From Panulirus ornatus (Eukaryota > Arthropoda > Malacostraca > Decapoda > Palinuridae), in assembly GCF_036320965.1 (NCBI RefSeq), contig NC_092240.1, positions 56,484,552 through 56,548,551 on the forward strand: 64,000 bases of DNA. The letters are read 5' to 3'. Below the pieces are notes generated by a model that saw only the letters and a list, made by a program, of their open reading frames with translations, searched no databases and had not been told where the DNA came from. Below are positions 55,561 through 64,000 of the stretch, piece after piece. Position 1 is the first letter of the stretch. Every line of letters starts with the position of its first letter. Position numbers and translations under genes: made by a program.

Positions 55561-56411
55561 GGCTCTCTTTTCTTATTCATTTACAACATTATTTCACCAC
55601 TAACTACTCCTTTTCACCTGTCGACCTCCCACCTTCTGCATGCCACACAGCTCTCTCACATATGCCACCACTGTTTCTCAGCACTCAGAGAGCTTTTAAT
55701 CTCATCTTTTGCCATTCAACACTCAGTCTCTCCTGGTATCTCTTCACACAAGCCTCTTTTCCAACACCACCTATTTTCACAAGTCTTCTGACCCATACAT
55801 TTTCTGCCTTTCTGAAAACCTCAATAATATTTATCAGTTATAAGTCATTTTGTCTCATTAACCAAAGGTAGACTTGCATCTGGACAAATTAGCTGTACTT
55901 CTCGTACCCATTCCCCATTTGGTGGTGGCGGCCCATGCAGAACCAGTTCTCATCCAAATGTTTTAAGGAAGAGTTGCGATAATTTATTTAAGCTTTTACC
56001 CCCCCCCCCCCCCAAACAGAATTGGCTGGAATGGACTTATTGTGAAGGTGTTAGACTATTTGAATCAATTTTAATGATTTAAGGTATGACTAAATCTGTA
56101 GAGGCTTTGAAACTTATAAAACTTATGCTAGAAATTCTCAATGACATGAAAGGCTATGAAGCTAAGCCCTGTTCACAGTTTAAAAGAACTGATCATGAAT
56201 TTTCAAAGCAAGACTGATTTTACACCAAAGTAGTTGATTATTCACTGATTTTTACACTAAAATAATTGATTATTTGATTATTTTACTCTACACCCAAGAA
56301 GACTCTCGCTGAATTACATTAGAAATGGTGATTTAAATAGTTTTAGTTCTAAAAAAAATATGTTTTGTTATTCATGATTCACCTGCATTAGACAACTGAA
56401 TTAGACCATAT
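55561..56411. other. Unassigned interval
   Basis: Pyrimidine-rich to about 55,860, possibly antisense of an unidentified retroelement (Ser/Leu/Thr/His-rich plus frames). Then AT-rich, with a C-run at about 55,998-56,013 and a short duplication of TTGATTATT-type sequence near 56,230-56,280. Confidence 0.4.
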
Positions 56412-56597
56412 AGTGGTTCCCTGCGTGTTGTAGAATGCGACTAAAAGCGTTGGAAGAAGGAGACTGAAAATCCTTCTCCCCAGGTTTTACTTTTCCAAGA
56501 GAAGGGGAACAAGTGAGAATTTTCCCTTTAAGGCTCAGTCCTCTGTTATTGACACTACCTCGCTAAGGTGGGAAATGGTGAATATGTATGAAAAAAT
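56412..56597 (+). mobile_element. Diverged SINE-like family B copy
   Basis: TTCCCTGCGTGTTGTAGAAT, GCGACTAAAAGC, AGGCTCAGTCCTCTGTTATT and ACTACCTCGCTAAGGTGGGA with an A-rich end. The oldest-looking family B copy here. Confidence 0.78.
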
Positions 56598-56619
56598 GAA
56601 ATATGTATGTTTTAATCAT

Positions 56620-56652
56620 TCTTATTATTATTATTATTATTATTATTATTGT
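56620..56652. repeat. (TTA)n microsatellite
   Basis: About ten ATT units immediately before the 5' truncation of the next RTE copy. A short TATTATTATTATA lies after that copy's tail as well. Confidence 0.92.
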
Positions 56653-57975
56653 TAGGGAGGTGAATGCAAGAGTTTTGGAAAGAGGGGCAAGTATGAAGTC
56701 TGTTGTGGATGAGAGAGCTTGGGAAGTGAGTTAGTTGTTGTTCGCTGATGATACAGCGCTGGTGGCTGATTCATGTGAGGAACTGCAGAAGCTGGTGACT
56801 GAGTTTGGTAAAGTGTGTGAAAGAAGAAAGTTAAGAGTAAATGTGAATAAGAGCAAGGTTATTTATTAGGTACAATAGGGTTGAGGGTCAAATCAATTGG
56901 GAGGTAAGTTTGAATGGAGAAAATCTGGAGGAAGTAAAGTCTTTTAGATATCTGGGAGTGGATCTGGCAGCGGATGGAACCATGGAAGCGGAAGTGAATC
57001 ATAGGGTGGGGGAGGGGGCGAAAATCCTGGGAGCCTTGAAGAATGTTTGGAAGTCGAGAACATTATCTCGGAAAGCAAAAATGGGTATGTTTGAAGGAAT
57101 AGTGGTTCCAACAATGTTGTATGGTTGCAAGGCGTGGGCTATGGATAAGAGTTGTGCGCAGGAGGGTGGATGTGCTGGAAATGAGATGTTTGAGGACAAT
57201 GTGTGGTGTGAGGTGGTTTGATCGAGCAAGTAATGTAAGGGTAAGAGAGATGTGTAGAAATAAAAAGAGCGTGGTTGAGAGAGCAGAAGGTGTTTTGAAA
57301 TGGTTTGGGCACATGGAGAGAATGAGTGAGGAAAGATTGACCAAGAGGATATATGTGTTGGAGGTGGAGGGAATGAGGAGAAGTGGAGACCAAATTGGAG
57401 GTGGAAAGATGGAATGAAAAAGATTTTGAGTGATCGGGGCCTGAACATGCAGGAGGGTGAAAGGCGAGCAAGGAATAGAGTGAATTGGATCGATGTGGTA
57501 TACCGGGGTTGATGTGCTGTCAGTGGATTGAATCAGGGCATGTGAAGCGTCTGGGGTAAACCATGGAAAGTTGTGTGGGGCCTGGATGTGGAAAGGGAGC
57601 TGTGGTTTTGGGCATTATTGCATGACAGCTAGAGACTGAGTGTGAACGAATGGGGCCTTTGTTGTCTTTTCCTTGCGCTACCTCGCACACATGAGGGGGG
57701 AGGGGGATGGTATTCCATGTGTGGTGAGGTGGCAATGGGAATGAATAAAGGCAGACAGTGTGAATTGTGTGCATGGGTATATATGTATGTGTCTGTGTGT
57801 GTATATTTATGTGTACATTGAGATGTATAGGTATGTATATTTGTGTGTGTGGACGTGTATGTATATACATGGGTATGGGGGTGGGTTGGGCCATTTCTTT
57901 CGTCTGTTTCCTTGCGCTACCTCGCAAACACGGGAAACAGTGACAAAGCAAAATAAATAAATAAATAAATAAATA
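56653..57975 (+). mobile_element. RTE LINE copy 7, RT C-terminal half, full 3' UTR and (AAAT)n tail
   Basis: Starts at VREVNARVLERGAS, FADD at 56,741-56,752 (preceded by an in-frame stop), a frame break at about 56,865, then VDLAADGTMEAEV and KNVWKSRTLSRKAKMGMFEG, a shift in AMDKS/VVRRRVDVLEM, WFGHMERM and another shift after GMRRSG. The 3' UTR (57,510-57,945) retains the central part missing from copies 3-6, and the tail is (AAAT)n. Flanking TTA-rich sequence on both sides suggests insertion into a (TTA)n tract. Confidence 0.9.
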
Positions 57976-57984
57976 TATTATTAT

Positions 57985-58105
57985 TATACATAATCGCTGT
58001 TTCCCACATCAGCAAGGCAGTGCTAGGAAACAGACGAAGAATGGCCCATCCACTCATATATATGTATATATACATAAACACCCATATACGCTCATATACA
58101 TTATA
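57985..58105 (-). mobile_element. 3' end of tail-sharing variant C2, inverted
   Basis: AATCGCTGTTTCCCACATCA, GCAAGGCAGTGCTAGGAAAC, AGACGAAGAATGGCCCATCC and a CATATATATGTATATATACA stretch. Inverted relative of 22,790-22,930. Confidence 0.65.
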
Positions 58106-58117
58106 TTATTTTTTTAT

Positions 58118-58966
58118 TATACTTTGTCGCTGTCTCCCGCGTTTGCGAGGTAGCACAAGGAAACAGACGAAAGAAATGGCCCAACCCACCCCCATACACA
58201 TGTATATACATACGTCCACACACGCAAATATACATACCTACACAGCTTTCCATGGTTTACCCCAGACACTTCACATGCCTTGATTCAATCCACTGACAGC
58301 ACGTCAACCCCGGTATACCACATCGCTCCAATTCACTCTATTCCTTGCCCTCCTTTCACCCTCCTGCATGTTCAGGCCCCGATCACACAAAATCTTTTTC
58401 ACTCCATCTTTCCACCTCCAATTTGGTCTCCCTCTTCTCCTCGTTCCCTCCACCTCCGAGACATATATCCTCTTGGTCAATCTTTCCTCACTCATTCTCT
58501 CCATGTGCCCAAACCACTTCAAAACACCCTCTTCTGCTCTCTCAACCACGCTCTTTTTATTTCCACACATCTCTCTTACCCTTACGTTACTCACTCGATC
58601 AAACCACCTCACACCACACATTGTCCTCAAACATCTCATTTCCAGCACATCCATCCTCCTGCGCACAACTCTATCCATAGCCCACGCCTCGCAACCATAC
58701 AACATTGTTGGAACCACTATTCCTTCAAACATACCCATTTTTGCTTTCCGATATAATGTTCTCAACTTCCACACATTCTTCAAGGCCCCCAGAATTTTCG
58801 CCCCCTCCCCCACCCTATGATCCACTTCCGCTTCCATGGTTCCATCAGCTGCCAGATCCACTCCCAGATATCTAAAACACTTCACTTCCTCCAGTTTTTC
58901 TCCATTCAAACTCACCTCCCAATTGACTTGACCCTCAACCCTACTGTACCTAATAACCTTGCTCAT
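58118..58966 (-). mobile_element. RTE LINE copy 8, 5'-truncated
   Basis: The 243-codon minus frame at 59,035-58,304 reads without interruption from SKVIRYSRVEGQVNWEVSLN to the ORF end: VDLAADGTMEAEVDHRVG, YGCEAWAMDRVVRRRMD, WFGHMERM, GRPNWRWKDGVKKI. This is the longest uninterrupted RTE C-terminal frame in the window. The 3' UTR has the same internal deletion as copies 3-6. The 5' end is fused to AT/AC-rich sequence at 58,966. Confidence 0.92.
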
Positions 58967-59025
58967 ATACATATCGACATATATATACATATACATACAC
59001 AGACATATACATATATACACATTGG
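58967..59025. repeat. AT/AC microsatellite-like tract
   Basis: CATATCGACATATATATACA-type sequence at the truncation point of copy 8. Confidence 0.85.
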
Positions 59026-59235
59026 AAAGGATCACAATTTAGTGTGTGATCAAGATATTCCTATGAGTCCAGGGGGAAAATGAAACACGATAAGATCCCA
59101 CGTGCACTTTCATGTAATAATCACATCATTAGGGGAGACACAAGAGAGAAATATAACAGTCAGTAGATATTTATCGAAGAGACGAAGCTAGGATGCCATT
59201 TGGTAAACATGCGATTGTCCAAGACAGACAACGAG
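59026..59235. other. Probable Penelope 3' flank
   Basis: Follows the Penelope ORF end on the minus strand and may be its 3' non-coding part. No landmark recognised. Confidence 0.4.
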
Positions 59236-59238
59236 TGT

Positions 59239-59880
59239 TCATAAACTTATCATTTTACAAATTTTATCAGCAATAAAGTTATCTAATTTATATAAATCAT
59301 CACTAATATTAAGATTATAATTCTTTATATATTGAATAATAGAAGATTCAATGATATTTCTCGTGGTAATAGAGTTAGAGTTAATAACTGAGATGGCGTT
59401 ACTCCAGTCAATACAATGATCATAGTTTGTAAGGTGATTAAACAAGGCATTTGATTCTTGTCCTGTTCTTATACTATATTTATGTTGCTTAAGTCTAACA
59501 GAAAGATCCTTACCAGTCTGCTCAACATAGAATTTATCACAATTTCCACATGGCACTTTATAGATGCATCCAGGAGAATTTTCTGGTGAATTCCTGATTA
59601 AATCATCTATAAGATGATTTTTTGCTAACTTAAGGGATTTATCAATGAAAGATCTAGGTTACTTTATCTTAGATCCAATAGAATATATCTTCTCAAACTC
59701 ATCATCAATAAACTCTGGACTGCAAATACGTAATGCCCTAAGGAACATAGATTGAAATGATGATAATTTAACTCTGTCATGTTGAGATGAGTAATGATGG
59801 ATATATGAGCATACATTGGTAGGTTTTCTGTATATGCTAAACTTAAACTTTTTCCTTGCCTATGGATCATGCAATCTAGA
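59239..59880 (-). mobile_element. Penelope-like element, RT end and GIY-YIG-like domain
   Basis: One minus-strand register, with a single TAA at about 59,657, covers KFKFSIYRKPTNVCSYIHHY, SFQSMFLRALRICSPEFIDD, IDKSLKLAKNHLIDDLIRNS, then GCIYKVPCGNCDKFYVEQTG, KDLSVRLKQHKYSIRTG and a C-terminal ~60 residues ending at TGA. An RT thumb followed by a GIY-YIG endonuclease with a Cys-x2-Cys motif and R--QHK is the known layout of Penelope-like elements. In this copy the YIG element reads YVE, so the expected glycine is lost. 5'-truncated at an inverted repeat. Confidence 0.82.
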
Positions 59881-59935
59881 AATGGTAATTTACCATTATT
59901 TTCATTTTAGATTGCATGATCCATAGGCAAGGAAA
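59851..59935. repeat. Perfect 28-bp inverted repeat at Penelope 5' end
   Basis: 59,851-59,878 and 59,908-59,935 are exact reverse complements separated by 29 bases, which themselves contain AATGGTAATTTACCATT, another palindrome. The left arm is Penelope coding sequence. Confidence 0.93.
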
Positions 59936-61405
59936 CAAGTGAAATTAGTGGAATGCACGTATAGTGTCGTCATATAAAGGCAGAGGGGTTGAAGGTGAGT
60001 GTACAAACTACAGAGGTATAAATTTGTTGAGTACACCAGGTAAGGTTATGGGAGGGTATCAATTGAGAAGGGGAAGGCATGCAAAAGCATCAGATTGGGG
60101 AGGAGCAGTGTGGTTTCAGAAGTGGTAGAGGATGTGAGGATCAGGTGTTTCCTTTAAAGAATGTGTGAGAAATTTGTAGAAAAGCAGATGGATTTGCATG
60201 TGGTATTTATTGATGTGGAGAAGGCAAATGATAGGGTTGATGGAGATGCTTTGTAGAAGGTTATAATGATATGGTGTGGGAAGTAAGCTGCTGGAAGCAG
60301 TGACTATTTTATATCAAGGGTATGAGGCGTGTGTATGAGTAGGGAGAGAGGGGAGTGAACAGTTCATTGTGAGGGTCAGTCTGCAGTCTGTCACCATTGC
60401 TATTTAATTTGTTTATGAGTAGGATTGTAATGGTGGTAAATGCAGGAATCTTGGAAAGAGGAGTGAGTATGCAGTCTATTGGGGATGAGAGGGCCTGGGA
60501 AGTGAGTCAATTGTTTTTCGAATATAATACAGCACTGGTGGCTGATTTGAGTGATAAACTGCAGAAGTTGGTGACTGAGCCTGGAAGTGTGTGTGAAAGG
60601 TGAAAGTTGAGAGTAAATGTGAATAAAAACAAGATTATTTGGTTCAGCAGGGTTGAGGGACAAGTTGATTGGGATGTAAGTTTGAATGGAGAAAAATTGG
60701 AGGAAGTGAAGTGTTTTAGATATCTGGGAGTGGATTTGGAAATGAATGAAACCACTGAAGTGGGAGTGAGTCATAGGGTCGGGGAGGGGCAAAGGTTCTG
60801 TGAGCGATGAAGAATGTTTGGAAAGAGAGAATGTTATCTCTGAGAGTAAGAATGGGTATGTTTGAAGGAATAGTGGTTCCATGAAGTAGCCAGGCAATGG
60901 AATATAGATCGTGTTTTGCGGAGGAAGAAAATTGAATGTTTAAGGATAATATTTGGTATGAGGCGGTTTGATTGAGTAAGTGATGAAAGGTTGATAGAGA
61001 TGTGTTGAAATAAGAGTGTGGTTGAGAGAGCAGAAGAGGGTATGTTGAAATGGTTTGGATGTATGGAGAGAATGGATGAGGAAAGGTTGACAAAAAGGAT
61101 ATTTGTGTGAGAAGTGGAGGGAACAAGGAGAAGCAGAAGGCCAAATTAGGGATGGAAGATGGATTGATAAAGATTTTGAATGATTGGGGCCTGTACATGC
61201 AGGAGGGTGAGAGGTGTTCATGGAATAGAGTGAATTGGAACAATGTGTTATACTGAAGTCAATATGCTGTCAAAGGGCTGAACCAGGGCATGTGAAATGT
61301 CCAGGGTAGACCATGGAAAGGTCTTTTGATCCAGGATGTGGATAAGGAGCTATGGTTTCATTGCATTACCCATGACTGGTAGAGAATGAGTGTGAGTGGA
61401 AGATT
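59936..61405 (+). mobile_element. Degenerate RTE LINE, RT through 3' UTR
   Basis: Plus-strand pieces: VPSYKGRGVEGEC-like, YRGINLLST, HQIGEEQCGFRSGRGCEDQV, a palm region with stops, FEYNTALVAD in place of FADDTALVAD (both catalytic Asp lost), RVNVNKNKIIWFSRVEG at 60,607, CFRYLGVDLEMNETTEV, then a broken C-terminal part and a 3' UTR to about 61,405. An old, strongly mutated copy. Confidence 0.85.
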
Positions 61406-61439
61406 TATAGAGTAAGTACTCACTGCTGAGGATGTATTG

Positions 61440-62290
61440 GCTGTTCATGGCTTGACTGCTGTGTGAGCTGCCAGAGTTTTGTTAAAGAGGGTGGACAGGT
61501 TCAGCAAGATGAAGACCTCATGGAATTCCAGCTGGTGTAAGAAGTGCCCAGGAAGTTTGTACATGCTTTTTTTCTGTATTCTTTCCCGCTGGTGCCCCTG
61601 GGTATCTTTAAGGGAGGAGGACAAAGCTGGGAAGACGTAGATCAGCTTAAGTAGAATGAAGATAGTATAGACATTTTTAAGTTCAAATGATGGGATATCT
61701 ATTGAACTCATTTGGCTGAGAAGGTATAAATGGTATGAGGAAGATTTGATGATAGTGCTGAGATGGTTCTTTCAGTTTAAATACTGAAAATTTTGAAGGC
61801 TTAGACTATGTGGAGATTGTCAGGGCCTATTGTGATGCCAGGGGGCAGGATGTCTGTGCCCAGGTTGATGTGCATCATCAAAGTTGTGGTGTGATTGATG
61901 GTGACATCATTGGCCATAGTTCACTCTTAAGGGTGATTATCAGGGTCAGCTTAGGCTCAGTTAAACACAAAACTTTCACAAATTAGACTGGAGATTGGAG
62001 TAATGACGACAGGGTATAAGGTATTAAGAGACTTGGGTTTATTGGATTTGAATGGAGGAGTGACATATGCTGTCTTCCAAGGTGTAGGGCATTTAGACTG
62101 TGAATGAAGTTATATATGGCAGTTATTGATGTAGCTAATTCATGGAATAATTCCTTGTACAGCTTCAATGGAAGATCTGTGTGTGTGGATGAGCATTTGG
62201 TTTTAAGATACCGAAGGCACTTACCTACATCATCTGCCAAGTTTGTTACACAGTTAGCATTGTGCACTACCTCTGCCTCAGGCAAATCTC
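61440..62290 (-). mobile_element. Non-LTR retrotransposon RT pieces of unresolved clade
   Basis: The minus frame 62,285-61,983 contains STHTDLPLKLYKELFHELAT, SITAIYNFIHS and SNPINPSLLIPYTLSSL, resembling the RT fingers pattern (DLP-K--KEF---LA-P--DI-N). 61,711-61,445 contains, with a shift, RIQKKACTNFLGTSYTSW, like the C-terminal RVQKRA--I-LG--YTSY pattern. The middle (catalytic) part is missing. Clade not assigned. Confidence 0.45.
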
Positions 62291-62454
62291 ATCAGAGATA
62301 CTCTCTTTCTTGATCTCTTTTTTTCTTGTAATTTTAAAGAGAGCTTTTATAATGTATTGATGGATTATGAAAATATATTTTACAAAATCTGATGTTTTGT
62401 GTTCTGTATATTTCTAGATTGGAGTGCACATGATGTTTCCCATGAAGCTGAAGA
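62291..62454 (+). promoter_or_regulatory. Leader upstream of the 62,455 ORF, possible splice acceptor
   Basis: TTTTGTGTTCTGTATATTTCTAG ends at 62,417 and has the look of a 3' splice site. Between it and the ORF all three frames hit stops, so the ATG at 62,455 is the first usable start for the long frame. ATGs at 62,430, 62,433 and 62,442 open a 14-codon upstream frame ending TGA at 62,469-62,471, which overlaps the start and could reduce translation. Confidence 0.3.
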
Positions 62455-64000
62455 ATGAAGAGATTTTTTGAGGATAAAGGTGAATGGGAACCACCAAGAA
62501 GACGTCCAGCTCTTATTCGACCAAATGCATCAACACTAGAGGGAAGCAATGTAGGGGCAGCTATTGAAACAGCAAACAACTCCGTGAGGGAAGTAGATAT
62601 CTCTGTACATTCAACAGTGTCATCTTGTACATCAACAGCAAATATATTGTCGACAGCAGTTGCAGGATCATCAGACTCTTCACTGTCACAGGTTATAAAT
62701 ACATTAAATGCAACTGTATTTTCAGCAACAGCAGTTGATTTAAGGACAGCAGCAGTATCAGAAGTAACGACAACTCTACCTACATCAATTGTAAAAACAG
62801 CAGCTTCTGAATCAGTAACTATTACAGAACCTTTTATGTGTGGTTCAAATACTGCCTCAGTAACTTCAGGTGTTTCAGATTTTGCCTTGACAACTTCAGG
62901 TGCTTCACATACTTCATTAGCAACTTCAGGTGCTTCAGATACTGCCTCAGCAATTTCAGATGTTTTAGAAACTGCTTCAAACACTTCAGGCATTTCAAAT
63001 ACGGCTTTGCCAACTTCGAGAGTTTCAGATACTGCCTCAGCAACTTCAAGTGTGTCAGTTACTGCCTCGGTAACTTCATGTCTTTCTAATACTGCATCTG
63101 CACCTTCAAACAATACATTGTCAGAACCTGTTACCTGTGTTTCGGGTACTGCCCTGGCAACTTCACCTTTTACCTGTGTTTCAAATACTTCCTCGGCAAC
63201 TTCAGGTGATATATCAGAATTTTCAGAAAGTAGTGTCACAGTAATACCATCTACAGAAGCAGCTTTATCTTACAAATCAGCTGTATGCACACTAGCATCT
63301 ACAGCACTGACTAAATTAATAGCAGCTAATGTAACAGCTATATCTATATCATCTTCATTACCTACGTTATCAGCAAATAATGATAGAATAATAAATGCAG
63401 CTACTACATCTACAGTATCTACTGTATTAAGTGACAGAACAGTAAGTGCAGCTTCTACATCTACAGCACCTACTTTTTTGATAAATGACAGAACAGTAAA
63501 TGCAGCTACTACATCTATATTGCCTACTTTATTGAGAAATGAGAAAACAAAAAATACAAGTACTACATCTACTGCACCTAGTGTATCAAGAAATGACAGA
63601 ACAGTAAATGCAGCTACTACATATACCACACCTACTTTATTGAGAAATGACAGAACAGTAAATGCAGCTACTACATCTACAGCACCTACTTTATTGATAA
63701 ATGACAGAACAATAAATACAGTTACTACATCTATAGCACCTACTTTATTGAGAAATGACAGAACAATAAATGCAGCTGCATCTAAAGCACCCATTTTATT
63801 GAGAAAGGACAGAGCCATAAATGCAGCTACTGCATCCACAGAACCTATTTTATTGGGAAATGACAGAACAATAAATGCAGCTACTACATCTGCAGCACCT
63901 ATTTTATTGAGAAATGACAGAACAATAAATGCAGCTACTACATCTGCAGCACCTATTTTATTGAGAAATGACAGAACAATAAATGCAGCTACTACATCTA
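62455..64000 (+). CDS. Ser/Thr/Ala-rich repeat protein, N-terminal part (runs off the window)
   Basis: The frame is open from ATG 62,455 (A at -3) to the last base, 515 codons plus one base, with an in-frame TGA just upstream at 62,449-62,451. Residues 1-25 are charged and basic (MKRFFEDKGEWEPPRRRPAL at the start). Residues 26-130 are Ser/Thr/Ala/Val-rich. Residues 131-220 are nine 10-residue repeats of the type SDTASATSGA. Residues 309-515 are at least twelve 18-residue repeats of the type NDRTINAATTSAAPILLR. There is no signal peptide, membrane segment or known enzyme domain. The composition resembles mucin-like or low-complexity scaffold proteins and would offer many O-glycosylation or phosphorylation sites. 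This is inference; the family is not recognised. The minus strand is also largely open here (one stop at about 63,270), so the strand choice rests on the longer unbroken frame and the clean start. Confidence 0.6.
   Translation, partial: MKRFFEDKGEWEPPRRRPALIRPNASTLEGSNVGAAIETANNSVREVDISVHSTVSSCTSTANILSTAVAGSSDSSLSQVINTLNATVFSATAVDLRTAAVSEVTTTLPTSIVKTAASESVTITEPFMCGSNTASVTSGVSDFALTTSGASHTSLATSGASDTASAISDVLETASNTSGISNTALPTSRVSDTASATSSVSVTASVTSCLSNTASAPSNNTLSEPVTCVSGTALATSPFTCVSNTSSATSGDISEFSESSVTVIPSTEAALSYKSAVCTLASTALTKLIAANVTAISISSSLPTLSANNDRIINAATTSTVSTVLSDRTVSAASTSTAPTFLINDRTVNAATTSILPTLLRNEKTKNTSTTSTAPSVSRNDRTVNAATTYTTPTLLRNDRTVNAATTSTAPTLLINDRTINTVTTSIAPTLLRNDRTINAAASKAPILLRKDRAINAATASTEPILLGNDRTINAATTSAAPILLRNDRTINAATTSAAPILLRNDRTINAATTS
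62845..63114 (+). repeat. 30-bp coding repeat, nine copies
   Basis: Nine consecutive 10-codon units, starting SNTASVTSGV and ending SNTASAPSNN, fill exactly 270 bp with no length change. Looser relatives follow at about 63,130-63,210 (SGTALATSPF, SNTSSATSGD). Confidence 0.88.
63379..64000 (+). repeat. 54-bp coding minisatellite, at least twelve units
   Basis: Units start at 63,379, 63,430, 63,484, 63,538, 63,592, 63,646, 63,700, 63,754, 63,805, 63,859, 63,913 and 63,967. The first and eighth are 51 bp, exactly one codon short; the others are 54 bp. The two units at 63,859 and 63,913 encode identical peptides. The array continues past the window end. Confidence 0.95.

Noticed and set aside
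62334..63839. Two minus-strand frames of 301 and 189 codons (Glu/Val- and Val/Ala/Phe-rich)
   Set aside because: They are the antisense of the longer unbroken plus frame, are separated by a stop at about 63,270 and have no clean start. Kept as an alternative only if minus-strand transcripts are found.

Overview
The window reads as repeat-dominated nuclear DNA of an arthropod, most probably a decapod crustacean. This is inferred from RTE, CR1, Jockey and Penelope retroelement families of a decapod-like type, heavy (AT)n/(CA)n content and very long minisatellite arrays. No search could be run. There is no operon-like layout, rRNA, tRNA gene or CRISPR array. Nearly all long open frames here are retroelement remnants or by-products of tandem repeats.

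Layout. 1-10.5 kb holds minus-strand LINE copies: RTE pieces, a CR1 copy interrupted by another repeat, and two head-to-tail RTE copies at 5.2-9.4 kb that are almost open through the reverse transcriptase. 10.5-19 kb is AT-rich and quieter, with a degenerate Tigger/pogo-like DNA transposon (11,955-12,939) that keeps its terminal inverted repeats and TA duplication, a weaker second candidate (15.8-16.7 kb), and a Jockey-like LINE end near 19 kb. 19.4-31 kb is a dense pile-up of RTE copies, SINE-like elements and (AT)n tracts. It includes a composite retroposon with an 11-bp target-site duplication and an ~825-bp tandem duplication inside a plus-strand RTE copy. 31-43 kb carries older CR1, Jockey and RTE remnants; in one of them the reverse transcriptase A motif has expanded into a 36-bp minisatellite.

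43.3-53.8 kb (about 10.5 kb) is two abutting tandem arrays. Array A has a 27-bp unit and is about 7.9 kb long. Array B is about 2.5 kb of G-rich ~30-43-bp units, most containing a canonical G-quadruplex motif on the plus strand. Both show higher-order periods (108, ~212, 270, ~325 bp in A; 220 bp in B).

54-62.3 kb returns to LINE remnants, including a Penelope-like element with a GIY-YIG-like C-terminus and a perfect 28-bp inverted repeat at its broken end. The best host-gene candidate is at the right edge: a plus-strand frame from an ATG at 62,455 open to the end of the window (515 codons). It encodes a Ser/Thr/Ala-rich protein with nine 10-residue repeats followed by at least twelve 18-residue repeats.

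Functionally, the RTE family appears to be the engine of the region. Its copies, and SINE-like elements that share its 3' tail, repeatedly landed next to AT-rich microsatellites, were truncated at the 5' end, and were then reshuffled by duplication and inversion.
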